Assembly (NCBI RefSeq): GCF_009389585.1
Contig: NZ_VIYG01000003.1
Coordinates: 62,001 to 126,000, forward strand
Direction of reading: 5' to 3'
Length of the DNA: 64,000 bases
Source of the DNA: Oceanobacillus sp. CFH 90083
Lineage (GTDB): Bacteria; Bacillota; Bacilli; Bacillales; Amphibacillaceae
Shown here: positions 25,540 to 33,968 of the stretch, piece after piece
How positions within the stretch are numbered: position 1 is the first letter of the stretch
Layout of the letters: each line of letters opens with the position of its first letter
Notes under the pieces: model-generated
What the model saw: only the letters and a program-made list of their open reading frames with translations
The model's database searches: none
Told to the model about the DNA's origin: nothing
Position numbers and translations under genes: made by a program

Positions 25540-26280
25540 ATGAGCGTGAATAATGCATTGTCTGTATCGAAGGTTGATAAATCATTTGGAAAAACACAGG
25601 TGCTGGAAAATATGGAGTTCTCTGTTAAAAGAGGCGAGTTTATTGCTATTGTTGGGAAAAGTGGTTGTGGAAAAAGTACACTCCTGCGCTTGCTGGCTCA
25701 ATTAGACAGCCCTACCAAAGGAGAAGTGGTTATTCCGAATGGAGACATTATTCGAATGATGTTCCAAGACGGGCGCCTGCTTCCATGGAAAAATATAAAA
25801 GAAAATGTCATGCTGGGCTTACGGCATGAACCAAAGAAAAAAGCGCTTGAAGCCATAAAAAGTGTTCAGCTTGAAGGAAAAGAAAATGATTGGCCCAGTT
25901 CATTATCAGGTGGACAGAAACAGCGTGTCGCTCTGGCCCGTGCTCTTGTACATTCCCCCAATTTGCTGCTGCTTGATGAGCCATTAGGCGCTCTGGATGC
26001 ATTAACAAGAAGAGAAATGCAGCAGCTAATAGAAGAGATTTGGCTGGAAAGAGGGTTTAGCGTTGTTCTTGTTACGCATGACATTGATGAAGCTGTAGCG
26101 TTGGCAGATCGAGTATTGGTAATTGAAAAAGGGGAAGTAGCAAAATCATATGATATTACCTTGCCGCGACCAAGGAAGAGGTCTTCACATGAATTTGTGT
26201 ATCTATCAGAAAAAATTCTGGATCAGGTGCTTGGGAATAGTAGGAAGACTGAAAAATTGGTCTCTCTGGCTAAGATTTAA
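25540..26280 (+). CDS. ssuB: Sulfonate ABC transporter ATP-binding protein, SsuB
   Basis: 246 aa. Walker A GKSGCGKST at residues 39-47, Q-loop FQDGRLLPWKN, signature LSGGQKQRVALARAL, Walker B LLLLDEP and switch THD. The Q-loop form FQxxRLLPW is typical of the SsuB/TauB/NrtD group. ATG 25540 has GAGGAGG; the in-frame ATG at 25504 inside ssuC has none. Last gene of the operon. Confidence 0.95.
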   Translation: MSVNNALSVSKVDKSFGKTQVLENMEFSVKRGEFIAIVGKSGCGKSTLLRLLAQLDSPTKGEVVIPNGDIIRMMFQDGRLLPWKNIKENVMLGLRHEPKKKALEAIKSVQLEGKENDWPSSLSGGQKQRVALARALVHSPNLLLLDEPLGALDALTRREMQQLIEEIWLERGFSVVLVTHDIDEAVALADRVLVIEKGEVAKSYDITLPRPRKRSSHEFVYLSEKILDQVLGNSRKTEKLVSLAKI

Positions 26281-26399
26281 CACATTCTGTGAAACCTGTT
26301 TTAAAGCTTGCTAATGAAATAAAGACCAATAATTCGCAATCAAGAAGAAATCTAAAGCGCTCCGATGTGATAAGCTTAAGAAAAATAGGAGGAAAGTAT

Positions 26400-26837
26400 A
26401 TGAAGATTCAACGAATAGATCATATAGGTATCATCGTAAATGATCTTCCTGCTGCTAAAGCCTTTTTTCTTGAGCTTGGACTTAGAGAGCTGGGGGAGGC
26501 TGAAGTGCAAGGTGAATGGGTGGAACAGATTATTGGGGTTCCTGATGTGAAAGAAACGGTAGCTATGTTTGAGGTGCCGGGTGGGGAAGCAAGGATAGAG
26601 CTCGTTAAATTCCATTCGCCATTAGATGAAAATGATGTTCAGCATCCGCTGCCAAATACACTGGGACTCCGGCATATTGCTTTTGCTGTTGAAAATATAG
26701 AAGCTATTGTTGCCAAATTGGAAAAGGGAGGCGTAGAGATTTTTGGTGAGATACAAAACTATGAGAATGTTTATAAATTATGCTATATTCGCGGGCCGGA
26801 AGGGATTATTTTAGAGCTGGCGGAGAAAATTGGATAA
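26400..26837 (+). CDS. VOC family protein, methylmalonyl-CoA epimerase-like
   Basis: 145 aa. IQRIDHIGIIVNDLPAAKAF opens the first module, with His near residue 7; GLRHIAFAVENIEAIVAKLE opens the second; the final Glu is in GIILELAEKIG. The metal-ligand spacing is consistent with an active VOC enzyme such as lactoylglutathione lyase or an epimerase; the substrate is not determined. ATG 26400 follows AGGAGG. A 120-base gap separates it from ssuB. Confidence 0.85.
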   Translation: MKIQRIDHIGIIVNDLPAAKAFFLELGLRELGEAEVQGEWVEQIIGVPDVKETVAMFEVPGGEARIELVKFHSPLDENDVQHPLPNTLGLRHIAFAVENIEAIVAKLEKGGVEIFGEIQNYENVYKLCYIRGPEGIILELAEKIG

Positions 26838-26864
26838 AATAGAATGACAGGTAATCAGCTGAGC

Positions 26865-26914
26865 AATATATATTCCTGAAAATAAAGAAAAGCCTTTTTT
26901 CAGGAATATATATT
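26865..26914 (+). terminator. Strong hairpin after the VOC gene
   Basis: Perfect 18-bp stem (26865-26882 with 26897-26914), 14-base loop. It lacks a clean T-run but lies between convergent genes and is the best terminator candidate here. Confidence 0.6.
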
Positions 26915-27097
26915 ACTTCTTTTTAGAGGTAAAGTGAATGAATTTTCATAGTTGCAAAATCTATGAATATGGATTTCCACCTCCATTACTCCATCAGATA
27001 GCTTTTAAATGCTTGAAATTCTATCATACCCTCCTTATCGCAATCTTCCCGATGATATCAGGTAATAAAAATCATATAACCTATTTTGGAGTACCCC

Positions 27098-27772
27098 TTA
27101 ACTATCGTATTTATGATGAAGGCGCCACCACTGATATGGCTTTGTTTTCGGCCATCCATCCGGTGAGTCTTCCCAGGTTTCCTGGCGTCCCAAAGGTGTC
27201 AGGTCCAGGAATGTCCAGTTACTGCCGAGTGTCTCGATACCGCGCCCTGACGTAAAGTAGGTTTGATAAATACTACTGCCGTCACGGAGGAAGACACTAA
27301 GACCGAAGCCTGATCCAGCTCCACTATCTGTGTTAAAATCTGCATGACCAAACGTGGAGTACCATGGAATTGTCCACTCCATTTGTTTCTGTACCTGCTC
27401 AATTTCAGCATAGGGTGCGCGAGATATAAGCGCGAAGGAAGTGTCACGGGCATGCAGGTGGGCAAGGTGGCCAATGTTGTCTACAAACATCGAGCATCCA
27501 GAGCAGGGTGCTTCATCTCCTGGCTCCAGCATAAAGTGATAGGTGAGAAGCTGACGGCGTCCTTCAAATAAATCTAATAAACGAATTGTACCATTTGGAC
27601 CTTCAAGCATGTACTCTTTGTCCAAAGGAACCATTGGCAGCCTGCGGCGTTCTGCAGCCAACGCATCTCGCGCACGAGTGGCTTCCTTTTCTTTTTTTAG
27701 CAATTCTTTGCGTGCAGTATGCCATTCATCACGGGAGACAATCTCGGGCAACGCTGTGTTCTTTTCGGGCAT
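27098..27772 (-). CDS. DUF899 family thioredoxin-like protein
   Basis: 224 aa. Helical N-terminus (WHTARKELLKKEKEATRARD), then a thioredoxin-like domain with redox motif EAPCSGCSMF (Cys90, Cys93), and the conserved WSTFGHADFNTDSG-like region (here PWYSTFGHADFNTD) and terminal YQWWRLHHKY. DUF899 proteins are common in soil bacteria; function unknown. ATG 27772 has AAAGGAG; an upstream in-frame start at 27844 lacks one. Base composition is richer in G+C than the neighbours, which hints at transfer. Confidence 0.88.
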   Translation of the reverse strand: MPEKNTALPEIVSRDEWHTARKELLKKEKEATRARDALAAERRRLPMVPLDKEYMLEGPNGTIRLLDLFEGRRQLLTYHFMLEPGDEAPCSGCSMFVDNIGHLAHLHARDTSFALISRAPYAEIEQVQKQMEWTIPWYSTFGHADFNTDSGAGSGFGLSVFLRDGSSIYQTYFTSGRGIETLGSNWTFLDLTPLGRQETWEDSPDGWPKTKPYQWWRLHHKYDS

Positions 27773-28010
27773 GATGAATCTCTCCTTTATCAGTAAATGA
27801 TATGATGCTCCATATAGATATGCACTGTTTTGATGCTTCTTCATCTTAGCATTATTCGTTTATATATAATTCTTCTCGATTGCTATATTGCTGTTTTGGA
27901 TCAAATCAACGTTAGCCAGTACGGTGACTGTTGAGATGATGCCTAATTTTATTTTTTACGCATAGATAATGAAAAGAAGATGAAATTTTTTTGCAAAAAA
28001 ATTCTAAAAC

Positions 28011-28049
28011 AAAAAATCGCTATTAACAGTAAATTAACAGCGATTTTTT
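28011..28049 (-). terminator. Bidirectional terminator after the ABC exporter
   Basis: AAAAAATCGCT and AGCGATTTTTT pair over 11 bp, with an inner TTAA/TTAA pairing in the loop; T-runs exist on both strands. Confidence 0.8.
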
Positions 28050-28090
28050 ATTTCAAAATAAGTTATATTGATAAAACTTACTGAGAAATA

Positions 28091-29818
28091 TTAATCTGCA
28101 CGGGATGTTTCTAAATACATCCTCCAATAATATCCGTGACTTTTCATTAATTGTTCATGCGTTCCAATTTCTTCTATCCCATTATCGGAAAAAACATAGA
28201 TCCGATCCGCATTTTTAATCGTGGAAAGCCGATGAGCAATTACAATTGTTGTTCTATTCTTAGACAAACGCTCTAACGAATGTTGTACGATACGCTCACT
28301 CATATTATCCAGGGAACTCGTTGCCTCATCAAAGATAACTATTTTCGGATTCTTTAAAAAGACCCTGGCAATGCTAAGCCTTTGCTTCTGCCCGCCGGAT
28401 AACTTGGCTCCTTTTTCTCCAATGACGGTTTCATAGCCATCGGGCAGCTTCATTATAAAATCATGCGCGTTTGCAAGCTTAGCTGCCTCTATAATACTTT
28501 TTTTATCTGCATCCCAATTTCCATATTTTATATTGTCTATCACTGTACCTGAATACATATATACATCCTGTTGAACGATACCTACCTGTTCCCTTAATGC
28601 TGTAAGCTCAATCTCTCTGACATCGATATCGTCTATTTGTATCTGTCCATTTTGTATCTCATAAAACCTGGGGATTAGCGATGCGATTGTTGATTTTCCT
28701 ATTCCTGATGGACCAACGAAAGCAACATATTCACCTGCATTTATTGTAAGGTTTAAATGACTAATTATATTTGTCTCACCATAACGAAACGTGACATTTT
28801 TAAATGCTATATTTCCACGTACATTATTTAATTGCTGTGGATTTGGCTGGTTTTTAATAGCTGGATCGATTTGTAAAATCTCATAAAATCGATTAAAGCC
28901 GGAAATTCCTTCTCTATATTGAACAGTGAGTTTAACAAACACTTGAATGGGTGTTGTGATATAAGTTATATATAAAATAAACGTCAATAAATCAGTGATT
29001 GTAATATCATTTTGCAAGATTAACACGGAACCGATGACAATAATAACAATAGGGAGCGCTTGCACAAGAGAACCTGTTAATTCACTATAAAGTGCTTCAT
29101 TTTTATGAACAGACTTTTTAATGTCAATAAGAAGCTTATTATAACGCTTATACTGCTCCAACTCACTTTTCTCATTCGTAAATGCCTTTGTAACCCTGCT
29201 TCCATTTAATGAGCTTTCAAGAAACCCATTAATTTCTCCTGTCATTTCCTTGTCGTTCTTATAAACATGATAAAGCTTTCTTTGAAAATACCATGTGATG
29301 CCTAAGAAAATGGGTACGAAAAGCAGCAGCACGAATGTCAGCTTCATACTAATAAATGAAAGGATGATAATAGCGCCGGCAAACCTCAATATATACATCA
29401 GGAAGTCCTCTGGGCCATGATGATATAACTCTGACAAATTATACAGGTCATGTGTTAATCTGGATAACAAATTACCTGAACTATTATTATCAAAAAATGC
29501 ATGCGGCTGTTGATGAATGTGGTGAAACAGCTCTTCACTCATATCTTTTTCCATTCTGTTCCCCATCACATGCCCGTAATAATCTACAAAAATATGTGCG
29601 AGAAATTGAATGAAGATGAACACCAGCATTAATCCGCCTAATAAATAGATAAGAGAAATATTTTCATTGGAAAAGTTACTTAATAAATTATCCGTCATAT
29701 ATTTGATGATTAGCGGAATCGAGAGTGTAATAATTGTGACTAATAGAGATGCCGATAACGTTCCCGCAAAAATATTTTTATAGGGTTTATAATACGATAT
29801 AAATTTTTTAAATTTCAT
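28091..29818 (-). CDS. ABC multidrug/lipid exporter (fused membrane and ATPase domains)
   Basis: 575-aa half-transporter that works as a dimer. Residues 1-about 310 form the six-helix export domain (IIKYMTDNLL, RMEKDMSEELFHHIHQQPHA, SRLTHDLYNL). The ATPase domain has Walker A GPSGIGKST, signature LSGGQKQRLSIARVF, Walker B IVIFDEATSSLD and switch IAHRLST. ATG 29818 follows AAGGAG, which lies inside a hairpin. A 23-codon leader frame stands 68 bases upstream, hinting at drug-induced control like that of bmrB-bmrCD in B. subtilis. The substrate is unknown. Confidence 0.93.
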   Translation of the reverse strand: MKFKKFISYYKPYKNIFAGTLSASLLVTIITLSIPLIIKYMTDNLLSNFSNENISLIYLLGGLMLVFIFIQFLAHIFVDYYGHVMGNRMEKDMSEELFHHIHQQPHAFFDNNSSGNLLSRLTHDLYNLSELYHHGPEDFLMYILRFAGAIIILSFISMKLTFVLLLFVPIFLGITWYFQRKLYHVYKNDKEMTGEINGFLESSLNGSRVTKAFTNEKSELEQYKRYNKLLIDIKKSVHKNEALYSELTGSLVQALPIVIIVIGSVLILQNDITITDLLTFILYITYITTPIQVFVKLTVQYREGISGFNRFYEILQIDPAIKNQPNPQQLNNVRGNIAFKNVTFRYGETNIISHLNLTINAGEYVAFVGPSGIGKSTIASLIPRFYEIQNGQIQIDDIDVREIELTALREQVGIVQQDVYMYSGTVIDNIKYGNWDADKKSIIEAAKLANAHDFIMKLPDGYETVIGEKGAKLSGGQKQRLSIARVFLKNPKIVIFDEATSSLDNMSERIVQHSLERLSKNRTTIVIAHRLSTIKNADRIYVFSDNGIEEIGTHEQLMKSHGYYWRMYLETSRAD

Positions 29819-29825
29819 TAATTAT

Positions 29826-29870
29826 CTCCTTAAATTGTTTGGTATTGATTTACCAATAAATTAAGGAAAT
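29826..29870 (-). promoter_or_regulatory. Hairpin covering the ribosome binding site of the ABC exporter
   Basis: On the reverse strand CCTTAA pairs with TTAAGG and, closer to the loop, TTGGTA pairs with TACCAA. The TTAAGG arm contains the AAGG of the exporter's ribosome binding site. This could be translational attenuation. As DNA, TTGGTA-N6-TACCAA (29839-29856) could instead be a repressor site. Confidence 0.45.
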
Positions 29871-29886
29871 CTATTTTATTAGTAAA

Positions 29887-29958
29887 TCAACATCGTAAAT
29901 ACTCCACAAAAGTTCCAGATTGACGATTGATCATTGTATTTATTTTATTTAACCTCAT
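29887..29958 (-). CDS. Candidate 23-aa leader peptide of the ABC exporter
   Basis: ATG 29958 with GGAGGG about 7 bases upstream encodes MRLNKINTMINRQSG, then TFVEYLRC, and stops 68 bases before the exporter ATG. The strong ribosome binding site with no larger gene is typical of regulatory leaders. No homologue is recognised. Confidence 0.45.
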   Translation of the reverse strand: MRLNKINTMINRQSGTFVEYLRC

Positions 29959-30407
29959 TATTTTTCCCTCCAGACTTCTATTTGATTGCGTTTATTATAA
30001 CAATCTAAAAATATCGGTCAATACCGTAAATGATTATAATTTTATTATGAAAAATGTTGATCTATCCGTTGAAATAAAATACGTTTAACCTGATAGATAA
30101 AAAGAAAATACAGATGATATCATGCTTTACGATGTAAATAGCGTCGGAACCTGGTAATTAGCAAAATTGCTCTGAAAAAGCTACTTCAATTTTCCCCTTT
30201 GGATTTGATTAGCAAAAGAGGCATTTTTGCGTCAAATGGTTAAGATAGTACACACACCTGTCTTATTGATTAGAATTATTCCGCAAAGCTCCGTAATCTT
30301 TATACAGAATTTTCAGCACTTCATACATATACCTCTGCATGTTATAACATTCCATCCCGCAGATTTCCGTTCCTTTGCCATAATATAAGTGAAAGGAGAT
30401 GGTGAAT
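29959..30407. other. Divergent intergenic region
   Basis: AT-rich spacer between exporter leader and the LytTR-linked ABC operon. A weak hairpin with T-run (CCCCTTTGG..AAAAGAGG, near 30195-30230) may end an unseen transcript. A possible -10 TAATAT lies at 30381 for the downstream operon. No gene seen. Confidence 0.4.
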
Positions 30408-31310
30408 ATGCTGATGATTCAAAACGTAACGAAGCGTTATGATGATAAGACAGAAGCTTTAAAAGATATTTCCATGATCATTCCCGGAGGAGCCTGCTAT
30501 GGGCTGGTCGGTCCCAACGGCGCAGGAAAATCCACATTAATTAAAATGATTACTTCCATTATTCGTGACTACAAAGGAAAAATTGAATGGAATGAAAACA
30601 GAATTACCGATAAAACAAAACAGAAATTAGGATATGTACCACAGGATATTATTTTAGAAGAAGATATCTCAGCAGCCGGCAATTTACAGCTGTTCGGCAG
30701 ACTATACCATTTAAAAGGAAGCAGGCTGAATCAGCGGGTAAAAGAAGTGCTGGCACTCATTGGTCTCAGCGAAAGAAGCAAGGATAAAGTATCCACTTTT
30801 TCAGGAGGGATGAAACGCAGGCTGAATATTGGATGTGCACTGATGCATAACCCGGAGCTGATTATCATGGATGAGCCGACTGTCGGTATAGATCCGCAAT
30901 CAAGAAAGTATATTTTTCAAATGATTGATGATCTGAAAACAGCTGGAAAGACAGTGATCTATGCCAGTCATTATATGGAAGAGGTTGAAAAACTGTGTGA
31001 TTATGTCGCATTTCTTGACCAGGGAGAGATGATTGAAAATGGTGCTATAAATGAATTACTCCAGCAATACGCTGTTCCCTCGATTTATATTAAAGGAAGT
31101 GGCATTCCACAGGACAAATTAGAACAATATGGAACCGTTTCACTGGAGGATGGCGCATTTATACTTTATACAGAAGAAGCCCTGCAAGCAATGGAGCGTA
31201 TTATCTCCTACTGCAGAGAGAATCGTATTGGTGTAGAAAGGCTGGAGCTTGTTCACCCCCGGCTGGAGGATGTCTTTTTCAGATTAACCGGGAGTAGCTT
31301 GAGAGACTAA
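30408..31310 (+). CDS. ABC transporter ATP-binding protein of the LytTR-linked exporter
   Basis: 300 aa. Walker A GPNGAGKST at residues 35-43, Q-loop VPQD, signature FSGGMKRRLNI, Walker B LIIMDEPTVGIDPQ, switch SHYMEE. The DrrA/CcmA-like type serves ABC-2 exporters. Start codons ATG 30399 and GTG 30402 are too close to AAAGGAG (30392-30398); ATG 30408 is best placed. First gene of an operon with an ABC-2 permease, a LytTR regulator and DUF3021. Confidence 0.93.
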   Translation: MLMIQNVTKRYDDKTEALKDISMIIPGGACYGLVGPNGAGKSTLIKMITSIIRDYKGKIEWNENRITDKTKQKLGYVPQDIILEEDISAAGNLQLFGRLYHLKGSRLNQRVKEVLALIGLSERSKDKVSTFSGGMKRRLNIGCALMHNPELIIMDEPTVGIDPQSRKYIFQMIDDLKTAGKTVIYASHYMEEVEKLCDYVAFLDQGEMIENGAINELLQQYAVPSIYIKGSGIPQDKLEQYGTVSLEDGAFILYTEEALQAMERIISYCRENRIGVERLELVHPRLEDVFFRLTGSSLRD

Positions 31311-31326
31311 ACAGGGAGGTGTTACA

Positions 31327-32073
31327 ATGAATGCAATGATGATCGTTGAGTTAAAGAAGCATTTACAGGATAAAGGGCTTGCTTTTTGGATGCTGATTCT
31401 GCCTATTCTATTTACTGTTTTATTTATTTCCATATTTACAACAGGTGATAATGAAGCAGTCAATCAAGAAATTATTCAGTCGATTGTGCCGGGGTATATC
31501 GTTATGTTTGTATTTTTTATTATGATTTCGATGGTCCAGGTATTTATTAAAGACAGGGACAGAGGGATGACAGCCAGACTTGCAAGCACACCGCTTAAAA
31601 GCTATTATTACTTGCTTGGAAAGTGGCTTCCGTTCATGTATATCGTGATTATTCAGATTGTTGTGTTATTTTTGTTTGGAAAAGTAGTTTATGATGTTTC
31701 ACTGGGACAGCCAATCATTTTGTTGATTTTGTCCTTGTCCATTATGTTTACAGTGACAGCAATTGGACTCGCACTGACGCTTACTGTAAATACAGAAAAT
31801 ATGGGAATTGCAATCACGCAAGTCATTGCTCTCGGTGGAGCAATGCTGAGCGGGTTATGGATACCGCTTGAAATGATGCCGGACTTTATGCAGACAATTG
31901 CCCGTTTTCTGCCGCAGTATTGGGCGCATCAGTCTTTCCAGGATGCCATGGCAGGAACCACTCAAGCGTCGGAGCTTCTCCAAACGTTGGGAGTATTATT
32001 TGCAATTGGGCTGGCTGCATTTATTATAGCCATCGTCCGCTACCCATATTTTCTGAAACGAGCAGTAAACTAG
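31327..32073 (+). CDS. ABC-2 type transporter permease
   Basis: 248 aa with six predicted membrane segments. The conserved pattern MTARLASTPLKSYYYLLGKW after helix 2 and GGAMLSGLWIPLEMMPDFMQ before the last helices are typical of ABC-2 drug or antimicrobial-peptide exporters. AGGGAGGTG precedes ATG 31327. A homodimer with two copies of the preceding ATPase is expected. Confidence 0.9.
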   Translation: MNAMMIVELKKHLQDKGLAFWMLILPILFTVLFISIFTTGDNEAVNQEIIQSIVPGYIVMFVFFIMISMVQVFIKDRDRGMTARLASTPLKSYYYLLGKWLPFMYIVIIQIVVLFLFGKVVYDVSLGQPIILLILSLSIMFTVTAIGLALTLTVNTENMGIAITQVIALGGAMLSGLWIPLEMMPDFMQTIARFLPQYWAHQSFQDAMAGTTQASELLQTLGVLFAIGLAAFIIAIVRYPYFLKRAVN

Positions 32074-32106
32074 CAGGAGATGTGGAGCGCATTTGGAGGG
32101 GATGGA

Positions 32107-32556
32107 ATGAAAATAAACATCGATATCGATGATAATCATGAAGAAACGCGGATAACAATCCAAGCGAAGGAATGGACACAGGAGCTGGAGGAAATCGTGA
32201 ATATTATTAAAAAGAAAAAGCAGCAGCGCTTACTCGGTGTCGATGAAGAGCAGACTATTCTTCTGGAGCCACAGGAAATTGATTTTATTCATGCTGAAAA
32301 AAGAAAAATATATGCTGTATCCAAGGATTCGCGTTTTGAAGTGAAAATGAAGCTGTATGAAGTGGAAGAATTCCTGGTTCCCCATGGTTTTATGCGTTTT
32401 TCAAAGTCTGTTATCGGAAATATTCATCGTATTGAAAAATTTGAAGCGTCTTTTAATGGAAATTTATGTGTTTATTTTCAATCCGGCAACAAGGAATATA
32501 TTACACGGAAATATGTCAGTGCAATTAAAGAAAAACTAATTCAGGGAGGGCAGTAA
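32107..32556 (+). CDS. LytTR domain transcriptional regulator
   Basis: 149 aa. N-terminal about 45 residues are charged and helical; the LytTR DNA-binding domain spans about residues 50-148 (IDFIHAEKRKIYAVSKDSRF, HGFMRFSKSVIGNIHRIEKF, terminal YVSAIKEKL). It has no receiver domain. ATG 32107 has GGAGGGG. Such LytTR proteins paired with a DUF3021 membrane partner are thought to form LytTR regulatory systems, where the partner inhibits the regulator. It probably autoregulates this operon. Confidence 0.92.
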   Translation: MKINIDIDDNHEETRITIQAKEWTQELEEIVNIIKKKKQQRLLGVDEEQTILLEPQEIDFIHAEKRKIYAVSKDSRFEVKMKLYEVEEFLVPHGFMRFSKSVIGNIHRIEKFEASFNGNLCVYFQSGNKEYITRKYVSAIKEKLIQGGQ

Positions 32557-32557
32557 A

Positions 32558-32968
32558 ATGGTACTTGAAGTTTTAAGGCGTTCTATGCTGGGTGTGGCAT
32601 TTGGCGGTATATTTACGTTTATTGCCCTCACGATTATGAAATTGAATGCATTTGAGGCGACTGTCTCCGAAATTTGGATGCATATGGGAGCAAGTATGTT
32701 GTTAGGAATCTATTTTGGTATATCCAGTTTTATTTTTGGAGACAGCGGCAGCCACCTTATTAAAAAGTCGATTATCCACTTTTTCCTTTCGTATAGTGTT
32801 TGGCTTATTATCGCTGGTATGGTTGGATGGATCCCGCTTAATGGACGGGTTATTTTATGGAGTACGTTGATTTTTATACTGATGTATGTCATAAACTGGT
32901 TCGGATGGTATCTTTACTTTAAAAGAGAGGAAGCCGCATTAAATAAATATTTGCAGAAAAATAAATAA
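32558..32968 (+). CDS. DUF3021 family membrane protein, putative LytTR partner
   Basis: 136 aa, four predicted transmembrane helices with short loops and a basic C-terminus. The ATG sits one base after the LytTR stop, so coupled translation is likely. Established pattern: DUF3021 genes follow LytTR regulators and act as their membrane-bound inhibitors; here that is inference from position and topology. Confidence 0.87.
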   Translation: MVLEVLRRSMLGVAFGGIFTFIALTIMKLNAFEATVSEIWMHMGASMLLGIYFGISSFIFGDSGSHLIKKSIIHFFLSYSVWLIIAGMVGWIPLNGRVILWSTLIFILMYVINWFGWYLYFKREEAALNKYLQKNK

Positions 32969-32987
32969 CAGAAATCGTATTTCTCAT

Positions 32988-33035
32988 AAAAGAGCTCATT
33001 TTGATAAAACATTCAGAATGAGTTCTTTGTATTTT
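32988..33035 (+). terminator. Terminator of the ABC-LytTR-DUF3021 operon
   Basis: AAAGAGCTCATT pairs with AATGAGTTCTTT (one G-T) around a 16-base loop; TGTATTTTT follows. Confidence 0.75.
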
Positions 33036-33144
33036 TCTGGTATTATAAAATACTTCTTTATCAATACAAATAATTTTCTAATATGTTAATATAGGAATAT
33101 ACGTTCTTGTTGGGTTGTGATTAAAAATAAGCGGTAGGGTAAGC

Positions 33145-33315
33145 ATGACTGAAACAAAATATGAATAAGTGTGGAATCTGGATAATTTATTTCCAGACGG
33201 AAGTGAGTTGCTCTTATTTAATAAGTATGCAAAACAATTAGAAAAGGAAATCACTAAACTTGAAGCGAGATTAAGTCTCTTTGATAATCTTTTAGAGGTA
33301 AATGAATTTTCCTGA
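33145..33315 (+). pseudogene. N-terminal remnant of an M3 family oligoendopeptidase
   Basis: From ATG 33145: MTETKYE, stop (TAA, probably from CAA or GAA), VWNLDNLFPDGSELLLF, then a coiled-coil like helix (KQLEKEITKLEARLSLFDNL) and a stop. VWNLDxLFPxGS is the start of PepF/M3 oligoendopeptidases. About 540 residues including the HExxH site are absent. Confidence 0.7.
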
Positions 33316-33392
33316 TAAACTGTCTCGTTTAATGAGGGAATAAGAATACAGGATTAAACTTTTTTATGAAGATAAAATATGGAGGGTTTATC

Positions 33393-33872
33393 ATGTTAAA
33401 ACTGTTTCAATATAATTGGCAGGTTCGTGACGATTGGTTTAAGTGGTGTGAGAATGTTTCTGAAGAAGAATTATTAAAGAAGCGGGTGGGAGGTGCAGGC
33501 AGTATACTCTATACTTTGTTTCATATTATAGACGTTGAATACAGCTGGATTTTAGAATTAAAAGGTGAACCGTGTCCTGAGGAACCGCTATTTGAATCTT
33601 ATGCAAGTTTGCCAAAAGTAAAGGAATTTTCAAGGAAGTGCCGCCAGGAGGTCGAACCTTTTGTTGCTTCCTGGACCTGCGAAATGGAGCGTCAAATATT
33701 TTCAGAAACCGACTCCAGCAGGAAAGTAGTTTGTTTTAGGTATGGAGAAGTTATGCGTCACGTCATTGCGCATGAAATACATCATATTGGTCAGCTGTCT
33801 GTATGGTCACGCGAGCTGGGAAGAGCACCGGTAACTGCAAATTTCATTAGAAGAGGATTATTTGAGGAGTAG
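33393..33872 (+). CDS. DinB family protein
   Basis: 159 aa four-helix bundle. Putative metal-ligand His residues: HIIDVEYSW in helix 2 and HVIAHEIHHIGQLSVWSREL near the C-terminus. The family contains DNA-damage-inducible and thiol-dependent (bacillithiol) transferases; the specific role is unknown. ATG 33393 has GGAGGG. Confidence 0.88.
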   Translation: MLKLFQYNWQVRDDWFKWCENVSEEELLKKRVGGAGSILYTLFHIIDVEYSWILELKGEPCPEEPLFESYASLPKVKEFSRKCRQEVEPFVASWTCEMERQIFSETDSSRKVVCFRYGEVMRHVIAHEIHHIGQLSVWSRELGRAPVTANFIRRGLFEE

Positions 33873-33924
33873 GATTTCTTCATATTCTCTGCTGACATGA
33901 TTAGATTTAAAAGGAGAACAGTAT

Positions 33925-33945
33925 ATGAAAAAAGAAAGTAACTAA
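33925..33945 (+). other. Six-codon stub frame
   Basis: ATG 33925 after AAAAGGAG encodes MKKESN and stops. It may be the remains of a deleted gene or a leader for the VOC gene that starts 23 bases further on. Confidence 0.25.
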
Positions 33946-33968
33946 AATCAGAAAGGAGCAGCTTTCAA

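Noticed and set aside
30195..30232. Likeness between the hairpin here and the terminator at 20363-20400 as a dispersed repeat
   Set aside because: Shared words (CTTTGGAT..GAT..AAAGAGGC) are short and typical of T-run terminators; homology cannot be shown.
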